DNA from: Chitinivibrionales bacterium
Lineage (GTDB): Bacteria; Fibrobacterota; Chitinivibrionia; Chitinivibrionales; WJKA01
Assembly (NCBI GenBank): GCA_014728295.1
Contig: WJLW01000117.1
Span: 1 to 64,000 of the forward strand
DNA: 64,000 nt
Reading direction: 5' to 3'
In this document: in pieces, positions 1-9,026 of the stretch
How the letters are laid out: each line of letters starts with the position of its first letter
Position numbering within the stretch: position 1 is the stretch's first letter
Notes under the pieces: generated by a model
Seen by the model: only the letters and a program-made list of their open reading frames with translations
What the model was told of the DNA's origin: nothing
The model's database searches: none
Made by a program: the position numbers and the translations under genes

Positions 1-107
1 CCGTGAGCCTGTTTCCCGTGTATGACGAGAATTTGAAAAACCACACAATAAAGCAACAAAGGCAACTCCGTCCTTTTGCGTACGATATTCCCGGCATGCC
101 ATGTGCG
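1..107 (-). other. Left edge, possible 5' end of a gene running off the window
   Basis: These bases follow the rfaE1 stop on the same strand. All three minus-strand frames stay open to the edge for about 30 codons, so a co-transcribed downstream gene may begin here. The stretch is too short to choose a frame or recognise a product. A second heptose gene (rfaE2) or a glycosyltransferase would fit the context, but nothing in the sequence shows it. Confidence 0.2.
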
Positions 108-1052
108 CTACAACGCCGCAATCAACTCCGCATATTCAATTGGCGCCGTACCGATTTTGCCAACCACAATTCCGGCCGCAACATTGGCAATATTTACGGC
201 TTCATCCAGCGAATACCCGGACGCAAGCGCGGTGCTGAACGTCGCAATCACGGTATCACCGGCGCCGCTGACGTCAAACACCTCTTTGGCCTTGGAGTGG
301 ATGTGTGAAGCCGACCGGCCGCCTACCAGGCTCATGCCTTTCTCCGAGCGGGTGACAAGCACATTTTTAATGCGGTATTTTTTGATCAGCGTCCGGGCCC
401 GACGCGCGATAACGGCGTCTTCATTGGCAACGCTTGTGCCCAGCGCCTGGCAAAACTCCTTGAAGTTGGGTGAAATGCAGGTACAGCCGGTATATTTCGT
501 CCAGTCTTCGGATTTGGGATCGATGAGTACCGGCAATTTGCGTTCGGTTGCCGTGTTGACGGCATACGAGGTTATCTCTTTGCAGCAAACACCTTTGCCA
601 TAATCGGAGATGACGACGATATCCGATGCGTCAATGCTTTTCTTGATCGCCAGCCGGAGTTTCTTGACGGTGTCGGGAGCCGGTGCATGCAGGTGTTCGA
701 AATCCATGCGCAACATTTGCTGATGCGCGCCGATAATGCGTGTTTTGGTAACGGTCGGCCGGTTGTCGCAGACGAATGCTGTGCTGATATCGGCCCGGCG
801 GGCGATTGCTTCGACCTGCTTTTTCTCGGGATCATCACCGGCAATGCCGATCAGCAGCGCTTTTGCACCCAGGTGCGCCACGTTGTGCGCCACATTTGCC
901 GCGCCGCCCAGGGTCTCCTGCGTCCGAACGACCTTGACAATTGGCACCGGCGCCTCGGGCGAGATGCGACTGACTTCACCGAAATAGTATCGGTCAAGCA
1001 TGATGTCGCCGATTATGAGAACGCGGGCTTTTTTGAATGATGCTTTTTTCAT
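108..1052 (-). CDS. rfaE1: D-glycero-beta-D-manno-heptose-7-phosphate kinase (RfaE1 domain)
   Basis: Cytoplasmic PfkB-family kinase that phosphorylates heptose 7-phosphate at C1 on the way to ADP-heptose for the LPS inner core. Visible signatures are the N-terminal GDIMLDRY segment, the substrate-binding LGGAANVAHN loop near residue 50, and the PfkB anion-hole motif GAGD near residues 263-266. The 314-residue length equals the kinase half only, so the adenylyltransferase half of bifunctional HldE must be encoded elsewhere. I chose the ATG at 1052 over an upstream GTG at 1061 because AAAGG lies eight bases before it. The gene diverges from fcl, and both serve nucleotide-sugar synthesis for surface glycans. 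Confidence 0.9.
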   Translation of the reverse strand: MKKASFKKARVLIIGDIMLDRYYFGEVSRISPEAPVPIVKVVRTQETLGGAANVAHNVAHLGAKALLIGIAGDDPEKKQVEAIARRADISTAFVCDNRPTVTKTRIIGAHQQMLRMDFEHLHAPAPDTVKKLRLAIKKSIDASDIVVISDYGKGVCCKEITSYAVNTATERKLPVLIDPKSEDWTKYTGCTCISPNFKEFCQALGTSVANEDAVIARRARTLIKKYRIKNVLVTRSEKGMSLVGGRSASHIHSKAKEVFDVSGAGDTVIATFSTALASGYSLDEAVNIANVAAGIVVGKIGTAPIEYAELIAAL

Positions 1053-1105
1053 GCGTGTCACCTTTCGCCGGGGCAGATGGTCTTACCGGAATCGAATATG
1101 AAGGC

Positions 1106-1134
1106 TTTAAAATACAATAATCTATTGATATAAT
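1106..1134 (+). promoter_or_regulatory. Possible sigma-70 promoter for fcl
   Basis: A perfect TATAAT (1129-1134) sits about 60 bases upstream of the fcl start in the rfaE1/fcl divergent gap. The -35 at the usual distance (TTTAAA, 1106-1111) is poor, so this rests on the -10 alone. Confidence 0.35.
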
Positions 1135-1193
1135 AAGCCTGAACGTCATCAGAGCACCTGCCGACACCATACATTACGGGGAAAGTCGAAAAT

Positions 1194-2123
1194 ATGAAAC
1201 AACACGAAAAAATCTATATCGCCGGTCACCGGGGGCTGGTCGGCTCCGCCCTCATGCGCCGATTGCGGGATGCAGGCTATGACAATTTCCTCACGCGCGC
1301 ACACGACGAGCTCGAGCTGACCAATCAGGCCGCGGTGCAGGAGTTTATCGCCATCGAAAAGCCCGACTCTATATTTCTGGCCGCGGCGAAAGTCGGCGGT
1401 ATCCATGCCAACGCAACCTATCCTGCCGAATTCGCCTACAGCAACATGCAAATCCAGAACAACATCGTGCATGCCGCCTGGCAAAACGGTGTCAAAAAGC
1501 TGTGCTTCCTGGGTTCATCCTGCATCTATCCCAAATTCGCCGAACAGCCGATGAATGAGGACCAACTCATGACCGGCCCACTCGAGCCGACCAACGCACC
1601 CTATGCGCTTGCAAAAATTGCCGGCATTGTCATGTGCCAGAGCTACAACCGGCAGTATGGCACAAACTTCATCAGCGTTATGCCCACGAATCTGTATGGC
1701 CCCAACGACAACTACCATCCCGAAAACTCGCATGTGCTGCCGGCATTGATCCGGCGCTTTCACGAAGCGAAAGTGGCGCACGCCCCCCGGGTGACAATCT
1801 GGGGAACCGGCACGCCCAGGCGCGAATTCCTCTACTCCGACGATCTGGCCGACGCCTGCATTTTTCTGATGAACAACTACGATGACGGCGAAATCGTCAA
1901 CATCGGCTCCGGCAACGAAGTGTCAATCAAAGAGCTTGCACTCACCGTCAAACAGGCTGTCGGCTACGAAGGGGAGATTTGTTTCGACACGTCCAGGCCG
2001 GACGGCACGCCGCGCAAACTGCTGGATTGCAGCAGGCTGAACGCGCTGGGCTGGAAACCGGCGGTGTCGCTGCCGGAAGGGTTGACACGTGCGTATGCCG
2101 ACTTTGTAAAGCAGCATGCGTGA
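1194..2123 (+). CDS. fcl: GDP-L-fucose synthase
   Basis: NADPH-dependent SDR-fold epimerase/reductase that converts GDP-4-keto-6-deoxymannose into GDP-L-fucose for exopolysaccharide or O-antigen. The N-terminal Rossmann motif is GHRGLVG at residues 11-17. The catalytic triad can be read as Ser108/109 in LGSSCIYP, Tyr137 and Lys141 in YALAK, matching the family numbering. The 309-residue length is normal. The start follows GGGGAAAG. The partner gene gmd is not in the window. It converges with ispG at its 3' end, and no clear terminator hairpin is visible in the 63-base gap. Confidence 0.95.
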   Translation: MKQHEKIYIAGHRGLVGSALMRRLRDAGYDNFLTRAHDELELTNQAAVQEFIAIEKPDSIFLAAAKVGGIHANATYPAEFAYSNMQIQNNIVHAAWQNGVKKLCFLGSSCIYPKFAEQPMNEDQLMTGPLEPTNAPYALAKIAGIVMCQSYNRQYGTNFISVMPTNLYGPNDNYHPENSHVLPALIRRFHEAKVAHAPRVTIWGTGTPRREFLYSDDLADACIFLMNNYDDGEIVNIGSGNEVSIKELALTVKQAVGYEGEICFDTSRPDGTPRKLLDCSRLNALGWKPAVSLPEGLTRAYADFVKQHA

Positions 2124-2186
2124 GGCGACTTCGACCGCTCCGGATTGCGCAAATAATTTTGGGCGATTCGTTTCATGCGCGCAAGG

Positions 2187-3254
2187 TCAGCCCGAATAAG
2201 CGTCGGCGACTTTCCGGATGTGTTCCCAGAAAACGTCAAGCAATTTATCTTCCGCGACTGTGGCGACACGCTCGCCTTTGATAAATATCTGCCCCTCGTG
2301 CACGCCGCCCGCGATGCCGATGTCGGCGTCCCGCGCTTCGCCGGGGCCGTTGACAATACAGCCCATGACCGCAATTTTCAACGGCGCCGTCAGGGTCGAG
2401 ACCCGTTCTTCGACCTGCCTGGCCAGATCCTCAATGTCAATTTGTGTCCTGGCGCAGGTCGGGCAGGCAATGACGGTGGGCCCTTGGTATAAATCGAGTG
2501 ATTTGAGTATCTCTGCGGCAACCGGTATCTCATGAACCGGATCCCCCGCCAGCGAGACCCTGACCGTGTCGCCGATTCCCTCCGCCAGCAACGCACCCAA
2601 CCCTACCGCCGAACGGATGGTTCCCGTGCGTACGGTGCCGGATTCGGTGATGCCGATATGCTGGGGATAGTCGCATTGGTGAGCCAACAGCCGGCACGCT
2701 TCGATCGTTGTCACAACATCGCTTGCCTTGATGGAAATGACCACCTGATCGAACCCGAACGATTCCAGCAACCTGATATTATTCAGCGCGCTTTCGGCCA
2801 GCGCCTGCGAAGTCGGTCGACCGTGCTTTTTAATAAGTTCTTCCTCCAGCGAGCCGCTGTTGACGCCGATCCGAATTGCAATGCCGGCCTGCTTTGCCGC
2901 GTCGGCCACGGCCTTGACGCGTTCAACGGCGCCGATGTTGCCGGGGTTGATGCGCACCTTGTCGGCGCCGGCCTCGATCGCCGCAATCGCCAGCTTGTAC
3001 TGAAAGTGAATGTCGGCAACCAGAGGGACGGTCGTTTGCGCTTTGATCTGCCTGAAGGCTGAAGCTGCCTTTACGTTGGGGACTGCCAGCCGGACAATAC
3101 GGCAGCCGGCTTTGTGCAACATCTCGATCTGTGCCAGCGTCTTGTGCACGTCCTCGGTGGGCGTATTCGTCATGCTTTGAATTGGAACAGGGTTGCCGCC
3201 GCCGATCGTAATCGGACCAATTGCAATTTTGCGGGTGTGTATTCGCTGGATCAT
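2187..3254 (-). CDS. ispG: 4-hydroxy-3-methylbut-2-en-1-yl diphosphate synthase (GcpE)
   Basis: Iron-sulfur enzyme of the MEP isoprenoid pathway that reduces MEcPP to HMBPP. The three [4Fe-4S] ligands are Cys264 and Cys267 in CPTC and Cys299 in MGCIVNGPGE, with the conserved Glu306 just after. At 355 residues it is the short bacterial form without the plant-type insert. It is the last gene of the long minus-strand run that begins at yicC, 69 bases after the FlgT-like gene. With ispA elsewhere in the window it supplies prenyl diphosphates. The Shine-Dalgarno is weak. Confidence 0.96.
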   Translation of the reverse strand: MIQRIHTRKIAIGPITIGGGNPVPIQSMTNTPTEDVHKTLAQIEMLHKAGCRIVRLAVPNVKAASAFRQIKAQTTVPLVADIHFQYKLAIAAIEAGADKVRINPGNIGAVERVKAVADAAKQAGIAIRIGVNSGSLEEELIKKHGRPTSQALAESALNNIRLLESFGFDQVVISIKASDVVTTIEACRLLAHQCDYPQHIGITESGTVRTGTIRSAVGLGALLAEGIGDTVRVSLAGDPVHEIPVAAEILKSLDLYQGPTVIACPTCARTQIDIEDLARQVEERVSTLTAPLKIAVMGCIVNGPGEARDADIGIAGGVHEGQIFIKGERVATVAEDKLLDVFWEHIRKVADAYSG

Positions 3255-3323
3255 GGCAGGTCAAAACAATAAGGAGCGGCGCGCGTGCCCGGCTAAAAGT
3301 CAATCCCGGAACCGGGCAAGCAT

Positions 3324-4460
3324 TTACATGACTTGCGCAACCAGCCTCACGCGGTTGCCTTCGATTCCCCCGACCGACAGGCTGCCGCCGGTAGATAGTT
3401 TGTATCCGTCAATTTTGGTGCAAAAGCCGTTGGCATTGCCCTTGTACTGGATATCGGTTTGCAGCAGTTTGCTCTGGCCGTCCCAGTTTCGTTCGCGCAC
3501 GCTGGTAACGCCGGCGACGCCTTTCAATGCCGACAGCACGCCGTTGCGTATGCGGAAATTCGGAACGCCTTTGATGCTGACGCTGAGCGGGATGCCGTTA
3601 TTGAGCTGGCCGGACCAGTCTTTCATGATGTTGTCGAGCAATTTGGCGCCGGCCTTCTGTGCGGCTTTGGTAATGCCCTGATTGCCCGCCGTTGTGGGGG
3701 CGATATGCACTTTGGCGGCGTGTCCGTTGGCGGTGCCGACAACTCTGCCGGTTGCACAATTTACCGCGCGCAGACTCACGTCACATTGCACCGAAACCAT
3801 GCCGCCCAGATTTTTCGACATACCCTCCGCAACCCGGGAAACCGCCTGGCCGGTAACCACGACCTCGGCGCCGAACCGGCTGCCGATTGCGGCCGCTTCG
3901 GCGGCATTTCCGGCGACCTGCGCCATTTTCTGCTGCGAGGCTTTGATCGACTGCACCATCGATGGATCCACAACCTCGAATCCGTAGGGATCCTTCAAAA
4001 AACCGATGAGCGCGATCTCGGCCGCCTGATTCGTCGGCTCCTCATTGCCCACGTTGTTTTCCTGGACGATGACCATGACCTTCGGCTTGTTCATCGACTC
4101 GATCAGAATCAGCGCCGCGGCCAGGTCTTTGTGGATGGCGGAGCGCGCCAGCACGGCCTTGATATGCATCTGAATGAGATTGTCGGCGGTCGGCATCTCG
4201 GAGATAATTTCGAAACTCTTGACATATCCTTGCGTATTTGTCAAGATGTTGTCACGCTTGACCATGAAATTTTCGATTTCGGTTTGCGAAAGCAGCATCG
4301 TACCGACGCCCTTTTCAACCGCGTCCCGCTTGGCGGCCAGCAAGGCCTCATCGCGATTGGCGCCCAGGCCGGTTCCTTCGGCTTCGAGCACTTCCTGCGC
4401 AAAGCTAAGCAGTGACAGGCACAATACAACCGGCACGAACAACCCGAGTTTGTTCATCAT
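3324..4460 (-). CDS. Secreted protein with a FlgT N-terminal-like domain
   Basis: A signal peptide (MMNKLGLFVPVVLCLSLLSF, then AQ) precedes a segment in which AEGTG, then RDEALLAAKRDAVEKGVGT, resembles the N-terminal domain of flagellar assembly protein T and related periplasmic proteins. The middle has a conserved-looking ATPase-free alpha/beta region (VMVIVQENN, FGAEVVVTGQAV) as in envelope proteins of the LPP20/FlgT kind. I moved the start from an upstream GTG to the ATG pair at 4460/4457 because GGAGG lies just before it. Its own promoter candidate lies 47-76 bases upstream. It sits between radA and ispG, with no flagellar gene in the window, so a flagellar role is unproven. Confidence 0.7.
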   Translation of the reverse strand: MMNKLGLFVPVVLCLSLLSFAQEVLEAEGTGLGANRDEALLAAKRDAVEKGVGTMLLSQTEIENFMVKRDNILTNTQGYVKSFEIISEMPTADNLIQMHIKAVLARSAIHKDLAAALILIESMNKPKVMVIVQENNVGNEEPTNQAAEIALIGFLKDPYGFEVVDPSMVQSIKASQQKMAQVAGNAAEAAAIGSRFGAEVVVTGQAVSRVAEGMSKNLGGMVSVQCDVSLRAVNCATGRVVGTANGHAAKVHIAPTTAGNQGITKAAQKAGAKLLDNIMKDWSGQLNNGIPLSVSIKGVPNFRIRNGVLSALKGVAGVTSVRERNWDGQSKLLQTDIQYKGNANGFCTKIDGYKLSTGGSLSVGGIEGNRVRLVAQVM

Positions 4461-4506
4461 ACAACCCTCCACAAGTCAAGAACGAGAATGGCTCACTGAT
4501 GCTAAA

Positions 4507-4536
4507 AGTATACATATAAATGGCGAGTGCATGCAA
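4507..4536 (-). promoter_or_regulatory. Sigma-70-type promoter for the FlgT-like gene
   Basis: On the minus strand TTGCAT (4531-4536) and TATACT (4507-4512) are separated by 18 bases. Transcription would start near 4500, giving a leader of about 40 bases that contains the GGAGG of the FlgT-like gene. Confidence 0.5.
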
Positions 4537-4544
4537 TTTCCTGA

Positions 4545-5915
4545 TTAAAAAATCATATCCGCCAGCGCGTCGAGGCAATCACAGCATACCAGCTCGATCT
4601 GCGCCGCGGCAGCCTGCTGGTCACTTTGTTTGCGCGGCCTGGGTGCAACGCATTGGCGATATCCGAGCCGGGCGATTTCGTTGAGCCGCGCGCCCATCTG
4701 ATTCACCGGTCTTATTTCCCCGCCCAGACCAATTTCGCCGACAAACGCCGTTTTGGCACGAAGCGGCTGATTGCGGAAGGAAGAGATGATTGCGGCGGCG
4801 ATACCGACGTCGGCCGCAGGTTCGGCAACGCTCAATCCGCCGGCAATGTTGAAGAAAATGTCGAATTCGCCCAGCGCGATCCCGCCGTAGCGTTCGAGCA
4901 CGGCGATCAGCAGCGCAAGCTTTTTGGGATTGATTCCCGAGGCAACCCGTTGCGGCAAGCCGAAGTGCGTCTGGTTGACCAGCGCCTGCAGCTCGACAAG
5001 CAGTATGCGACTGCCCTCCTGCACGGGTACGATCGAGGTGCCCACCCGCTCACTTTCATGCTCGAAGAGAAAAAATTCGGATGGGTTGGTAACCTCGCTC
5101 AGCCCCGTGTCCGACATCGCCAGAATGGCAATTTCACCGGACGGCCCGAACCGGTTCTTGACGGAGCGGACAATTCGGTAGTGATATCGTGCATCGCCTT
5201 CAAAATAGAGCACGGTATCGACCATGTGCTCCAGTAGTCGCGGACCGGCAATCGCTCCTTCTTTGGTGACGTGACCAACCAGAAAAACGGTTACCCCGCC
5301 GTCCTTGGCATAACGCAACAGTTGCGCAGCGCTCTCCCGCACCTGCGACACGCTGCCGGGTGCGCTTTCAAGCTGATCGGAATACATTGTCTGAATCGAA
5401 TCGATCACCACGACGCAGGGCTTGACCTGCGCAATTTGCTGCATGATCGTCTCGATCGTGGTTTCGGACAACACCAGCAGCTTGCGCGCATCCGCCTTCA
5501 ATCTCGAAGCACGCAGAGAAATCTGCTCCAGCGATTCCTCCCCCGAGACGTAGAGCGCGGTGAGGTCGTTATGCGCCCAATCGGTCATGAGCTGCAGCAG
5601 CAGGGTCGACTTACCGATTCCCGGATCACCGCCAAGCAATACCATCGCCCCCGGCACAATGCCGCCGCCCAGCACGCGGTCGACCTCGGCAAAAGCCGAG
5701 TTCCTGCGCACGGTGGAGTTGGCTTCGCATTGCGCAAGTGTTTGCACCGTGGCGGTGTGCGCCGGCACCGACGAGGAGGCGCGCGCCGCGCTGCGAGGTT
5801 GACGAAATTCACTGATGGTATTCCAGGCGCCGCAGGCGTGGCAGTGTCCCTGCCATTTGGAAAATTCCTGGCCGCAGTCCGTACAGACGAATGCTGTTTT
5901 TGCTTTTTTGTTCAT
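4545..5915 (-). CDS. radA: DNA repair protein RadA
   Basis: RecA-like ATPase with a role in branch migration during recombinational repair. Domain order is canonical: a C4 zinc finger (Cys11, 14, 25, 28), a RecA core with Walker A GGDPGIGKST at residues 95-104, the RadA-specific KNRFG motif near residue 250, and a C-terminal Lon-protease-like domain. The 456-residue length is normal. It lies 17 bases downstream of mlaF in the minus-strand run, so probably co-transcribed with dnaB and udg upstream, which are also DNA-metabolism genes. Confidence 0.97.
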   Translation of the reverse strand: MNKKAKTAFVCTDCGQEFSKWQGHCHACGAWNTISEFRQPRSAARASSSVPAHTATVQTLAQCEANSTVRRNSAFAEVDRVLGGGIVPGAMVLLGGDPGIGKSTLLLQLMTDWAHNDLTALYVSGEESLEQISLRASRLKADARKLLVLSETTIETIMQQIAQVKPCVVVIDSIQTMYSDQLESAPGSVSQVRESAAQLLRYAKDGGVTVFLVGHVTKEGAIAGPRLLEHMVDTVLYFEGDARYHYRIVRSVKNRFGPSGEIAILAMSDTGLSEVTNPSEFFLFEHESERVGTSIVPVQEGSRILLVELQALVNQTHFGLPQRVASGINPKKLALLIAVLERYGGIALGEFDIFFNIAGGLSVAEPAADVGIAAAIISSFRNQPLRAKTAFVGEIGLGGEIRPVNQMGARLNEIARLGYRQCVAPRPRKQSDQQAAAAQIELVCCDCLDALADMIF

Positions 5916-5932
5916 GCGAGATTGCGCCGGAG

Positions 5933-6838
5933 TTATTCCTGCACCGCTTGCGTGGATTCATCGTCTTTGTGCCGGCGAAGCCTGTTGACATCTACCTTCT
6001 GTCCCAGCGTTCGGCGCTGCTTGACCGCATCGGCGTCAAACGACTCACCATAGCGTTCTTCATCACCGATGGCGTATTGCAGCTTGCGTTGGCCCCTGAT
6101 AAAGCGCTGGATGTACGGATTGCGGGAAGCCCGAATTTCACCCGGCGTACCCGTGAAGATGATTTTACCGTGATGGATCATCGCAATTTTATCGGCGATT
6201 TTATAGGCGGAAGCCATATCGTGCGTGACGACAATTGAGGTCATTTTCAATTTTTCACGCAGACCCAGAATCAGGTCGTTGATGGTATCGGTCTTGATCG
6301 GATCGAGCGCGGAGGTCGGCTCATCATAGAGCATGATATCAGGCTTCATGACGATCGCACGCGCCAGGCCCACCCTGCTGCGCATGCCGCCGGACAATTC
6401 GGAGGGCATCTTCGACTCGAATTCTTTTTTCAATCCCACTTTTTCCAGCGCATCGCCGATGATGTCCTCAATCTCCACTTCGGTATGCCTGGTGTGCTCG
6501 CGCAGCGGAAATGCAATGTTTTCACCAACCGACATCGAGTCAAACAATGCCGCCCCCTGAAAGAGCATGCCGAGATGCTTGCGTATTTTGTTGAATTCCT
6601 TTTGACTGGTCGTGGGGGAAGAGATCAGCCGGTCGTTAAAAAAAACCCTTCCGCCGTCGGGAAGCATCAGCCCGATGATGTGTTTGAGTATCACGCTTTT
6701 GCCGCTGCCGGATTCGCCGATGATGCAGATGATTTCTCCCTTGTCAACCGACAAGTCGATATCATCAAGCACGACCTGATTGCCGAAGCGCTTTTTGAGA
6801 TGCTCTATGCGGAGTATTTCCGTACCGTTTGTATGCAT
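5933..6838 (-). CDS. mlaF: Mla-type phospholipid ABC transporter, ATP-binding protein
   Basis: Cytoplasmic ATPase of an Mla/MCE lipid transport complex that keeps outer-membrane lipid asymmetry. Walker A is GESGSGKS at residues 41-48, the signature is LSGGM followed by RSRVGLARA, and Walker B ends in YDEPTSALDP. The last ~50 residues (from about 250) form a charged tail (YGESFDADAVKQRR, then KDDESTQ), longer than E. coli MlaF. It starts two bases after mlaE ends. The substrate-binding mlaD is not next to it. Confidence 0.9.
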   Translation of the reverse strand: MHTNGTEILRIEHLKKRFGNQVVLDDIDLSVDKGEIICIIGESGSGKSVILKHIIGLMLPDGGRVFFNDRLISSPTTSQKEFNKIRKHLGMLFQGAALFDSMSVGENIAFPLREHTRHTEVEIEDIIGDALEKVGLKKEFESKMPSELSGGMRSRVGLARAIVMKPDIMLYDEPTSALDPIKTDTINDLILGLREKLKMTSIVVTHDMASAYKIADKIAMIHHGKIIFTGTPGEIRASRNPYIQRFIRGQRKLQYAIGDEERYGESFDADAVKQRRTLGQKVDVNRLRRHKDDESTQAVQE

Positions 6839-6840
6839 AG

Positions 6841-7644
6841 TTACCAGATGATAATAGCGACTATAAAATCTAATATAAGTATCAAGGCGGCGTTGGTCAT
6901 AACCGTTTTCGTCGTGGCCTGTCCCACACCCTGCGCTCCGCCCAATGCCAGCATACCGAAATGGCAGCCGGTCATGGCGATTACCATGCCGAAGAGTGCT
7001 GTTTTGAGAATACCGTTTATGACATCGGGCGTATTGAACAATAATTTGAGCCCGCTCATATACACATACAGGCTGATGTCTTCCAGGGCAACAACCACCG
7101 TAGCTATTGAGCCCATAATCGAGATGAATTCGGCCCAGATTGTCAACACCGGCAACATGACAATGCAGGCAATCATTTTTGGCAGGTACAGATAGCGAAT
7201 CGGATCGAGACTGAGAATCGTCATCGCATCGAGCTGCTCGGTGGTTTTCATCGAGCCGACTTCCGCGGCAATCGCGGTGGATACCCTTCCCGAAATGATA
7301 AGGCTGGTCACCACCGGGCCGATCTCATTAACAATCCCTTTGAGTACGGCCACGCCCAGAAACTTTTTGGGAATCAGGTTCGCAAAAATGTAATGCGCCA
7401 TAATGACCGTCTCGGCGCCTAAAAAAATCGAGGTTATCGTCACCAGCGGCAGCGATTCAATACCAACCCGATACATCTGCGTGATTGACAAATGAATGTT
7501 TTTAAAAATGAGATGCAGGCGCAGGAACGAACCACTGATGAGCTTGCAGAATTGAGACGTGTGGCAAATAAAAATGGTAATAGCGTCATACATTGCCATG
7601 TATATTTTGCCGAACCAGGCAAGAAATGACAGGGCGCCGTTCAA
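6841..7644 (-). CDS. mlaE: Mla-type phospholipid ABC transporter, permease
   Basis: Inner-membrane MlaE/YrbE-family permease of 267 residues with about five hydrophobic segments and the family motif EVGSMKTTEQLDAM in the centre. It starts with TTG (7644), whose last two bases overlap the dnaB stop (TTGA). A strong AGGAGGAGG lies about ten bases before it inside dnaB. Placement directly after dnaB and before mlaF is tight, so it is translationally coupled to the replicative helicase. Confidence 0.92.
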   Translation of the reverse strand: MNGALSFLAWFGKIYMAMYDAITIFICHTSQFCKLISGSFLRLHLIFKNIHLSITQMYRVGIESLPLVTITSIFLGAETVIMAHYIFANLIPKKFLGVAVLKGIVNEIGPVVTSLIISGRVSTAIAAEVGSMKTTEQLDAMTILSLDPIRYLYLPKMIACIVMLPVLTIWAEFISIMGSIATVVVALEDISLYVYMSGLKLLFNTPDVINGILKTALFGMVIAMTGCHFGMLALGGAQGVGQATTKTVMTNAALILILDFIVAIIIW

Positions 7645-9026
7645 AATCCGGTATCCTCCTCCTGCATCGGGGCAAGATTTTCAAACCGGGCATATTCGGC
7701 GATGAAGGCGACTTTCACCGTGCCGACCGGACCGTTACGCTGCTTGCCCACGATAATTTCGGATATGTTTTTGAGATTTTCTTCTATATCCGGATTATAC
7801 CGTGATTCCCGGTAAATGAATAGCACAACATCGGCATCCTGTTCGATGGCGCCGGATTCACGCAAATCGGACAGTTGAGGTCTATGATCGCCGCTGCGCT
7901 GTTCGACAGCTCGTGACAACTGCGACAAGGCAATAACCGGCACGTCAAGTTCTTTGGCAATGCTTTTTAGCGAACGGGAGATTTGCGAGATTTCCTGCTG
8001 GCGGCTTTCTATGCCGCCGGAGCTGCCCATAAGCTGCAGGTAGTCGACGACAATCAAATCAAGACCGTGCTGCGCCTTGAGCCGCCTGGCTTTGGCGCGC
8101 AGCTCCAGCACCGTGATCGCCGGGGTGTCGTCAATGAATATCGGCGCCTCGGCAAGGGGACCGGCCGCGTAGCTCAGCTTTGGATAGTCGCGCTTGGGCA
8201 ACGTGCCGCTGCGAAGCCGGTGCATGTTGACGCGTGCTTCGCAGCAGAGCATGCGCTGTACGATCTGGGATTTTGACATTTCGAGTGAAAACACGGCGGT
8301 AGAAGCTTTCTTCTTTTTATTGGTGGCGGCATTCAATGCAATGGACAAACTCAGTGCGGTCTTACCCATACTGGGCCGGGCCGCCAGAATGATCAGATCT
8401 CCCTTCTGCAGGCCGGTGGTCATTTCGTCAAGCTCATCAAAACCGGTGCGCACCCCCTGAATGCCGCCTTCTCGCGCATACATTTCGATGTCTTTGAAGG
8501 TTGCCTGCAGCAGCTCATTCATCGAGGTAAAGCTGCCCTTGATGCGCGCCTCGGAGATGTTGAAAATTTTGGCCTCGGCCCCGTCTAAAATTTCCTGACC
8601 GGCTTTGGATTGATCGAAACAGTCGGTGGTAATTTGTGCGGCGGCGGTGATCAAAGAGCGCATCGTCGCTTTTTCGGCGAGGATTTTGGCGTGATAGTCG
8701 ATATTGGCCGATGTGGCCACAAGCTCAACCAGTTCGCTGAGATAGGGCTCGGCGCCGACCTTTTGGAGCTCTTCACGCTTACCAAGCTCATCGGCCAGCG
8801 TAATGATATCGATCGGAATGTCACTATTGAACATATGCGCCATACAGCGATAGATAAGCTTGTTGGCTGTGGCATAAAAGCAATCGTCGTCCAGCAATTC
8901 GATGCCCCGGGCAAAGGCTGCCTTGTCAATCAGCATCGAACCCAGCACGACACGCTCTACATCCAGAGCCTGCGGCGGAATGCGGGCGGAGAGCGTTTGG
9001 GCTTTCTCATTTTCACGGGGCGGCAT
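7641..9026 (-). CDS. dnaB: Replicative DNA helicase DnaB
   Basis: Hexameric helicase that unwinds DNA at the fork. The N-terminal all-alpha domain (residues ~15-120) is followed by the RecA-like motor with Walker A ARPSMGKTA at 216-224 and the DnaB motif LRESGAIEQDADVV near residue 395. The 461-residue length is typical and no intein is seen. It starts 14 bases inside the end of udg and overlaps mlaE by four bases, so it is deeply embedded in the operon. The primase partner dnaG is at 54.7 kb. Confidence 0.98.
   Translation of the reverse strand: MPPRENEKAQTLSARIPPQALDVERVVLGSMLIDKAAFARGIELLDDDCFYATANKLIYRCMAHMFNSDIPIDIITLADELGKREELQKVGAEPYLSELVELVATSANIDYHAKILAEKATMRSLITAAAQITTDCFDQSKAGQEILDGAEAKIFNISEARIKGSFTSMNELLQATFKDIEMYAREGGIQGVRTGFDELDEMTTGLQKGDLIILAARPSMGKTALSLSIALNAATNKKKKASTAVFSLEMSKSQIVQRMLCCEARVNMHRLRSGTLPKRDYPKLSYAAGPLAEAPIFIDDTPAITVLELRAKARRLKAQHGLDLIVVDYLQLMGSSGGIESRQQEISQISRSLKSIAKELDVPVIALSQLSRAVEQRSGDHRPQLSDLRESGAIEQDADVVLFIYRESRYNPDIEENLKNISEIIVGKQRNGPVGTVKVAFIAEYARFENLAPMQEEDTGF

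Noticed and set aside
3286..3318. Inverted repeat TGCCCGG/CCGGGCA between the FlgT-like gene and ispG
   Set aside because: Only seven pairs with a long loop and no T-tract; too weak to call a terminator or operator.
3459..4415. Long plus-strand frame antisense to the FlgT-like gene
   Set aside because: It mirrors a gene with a signal peptide and ribosome site, and its product is His/Arg-rich with no domain.
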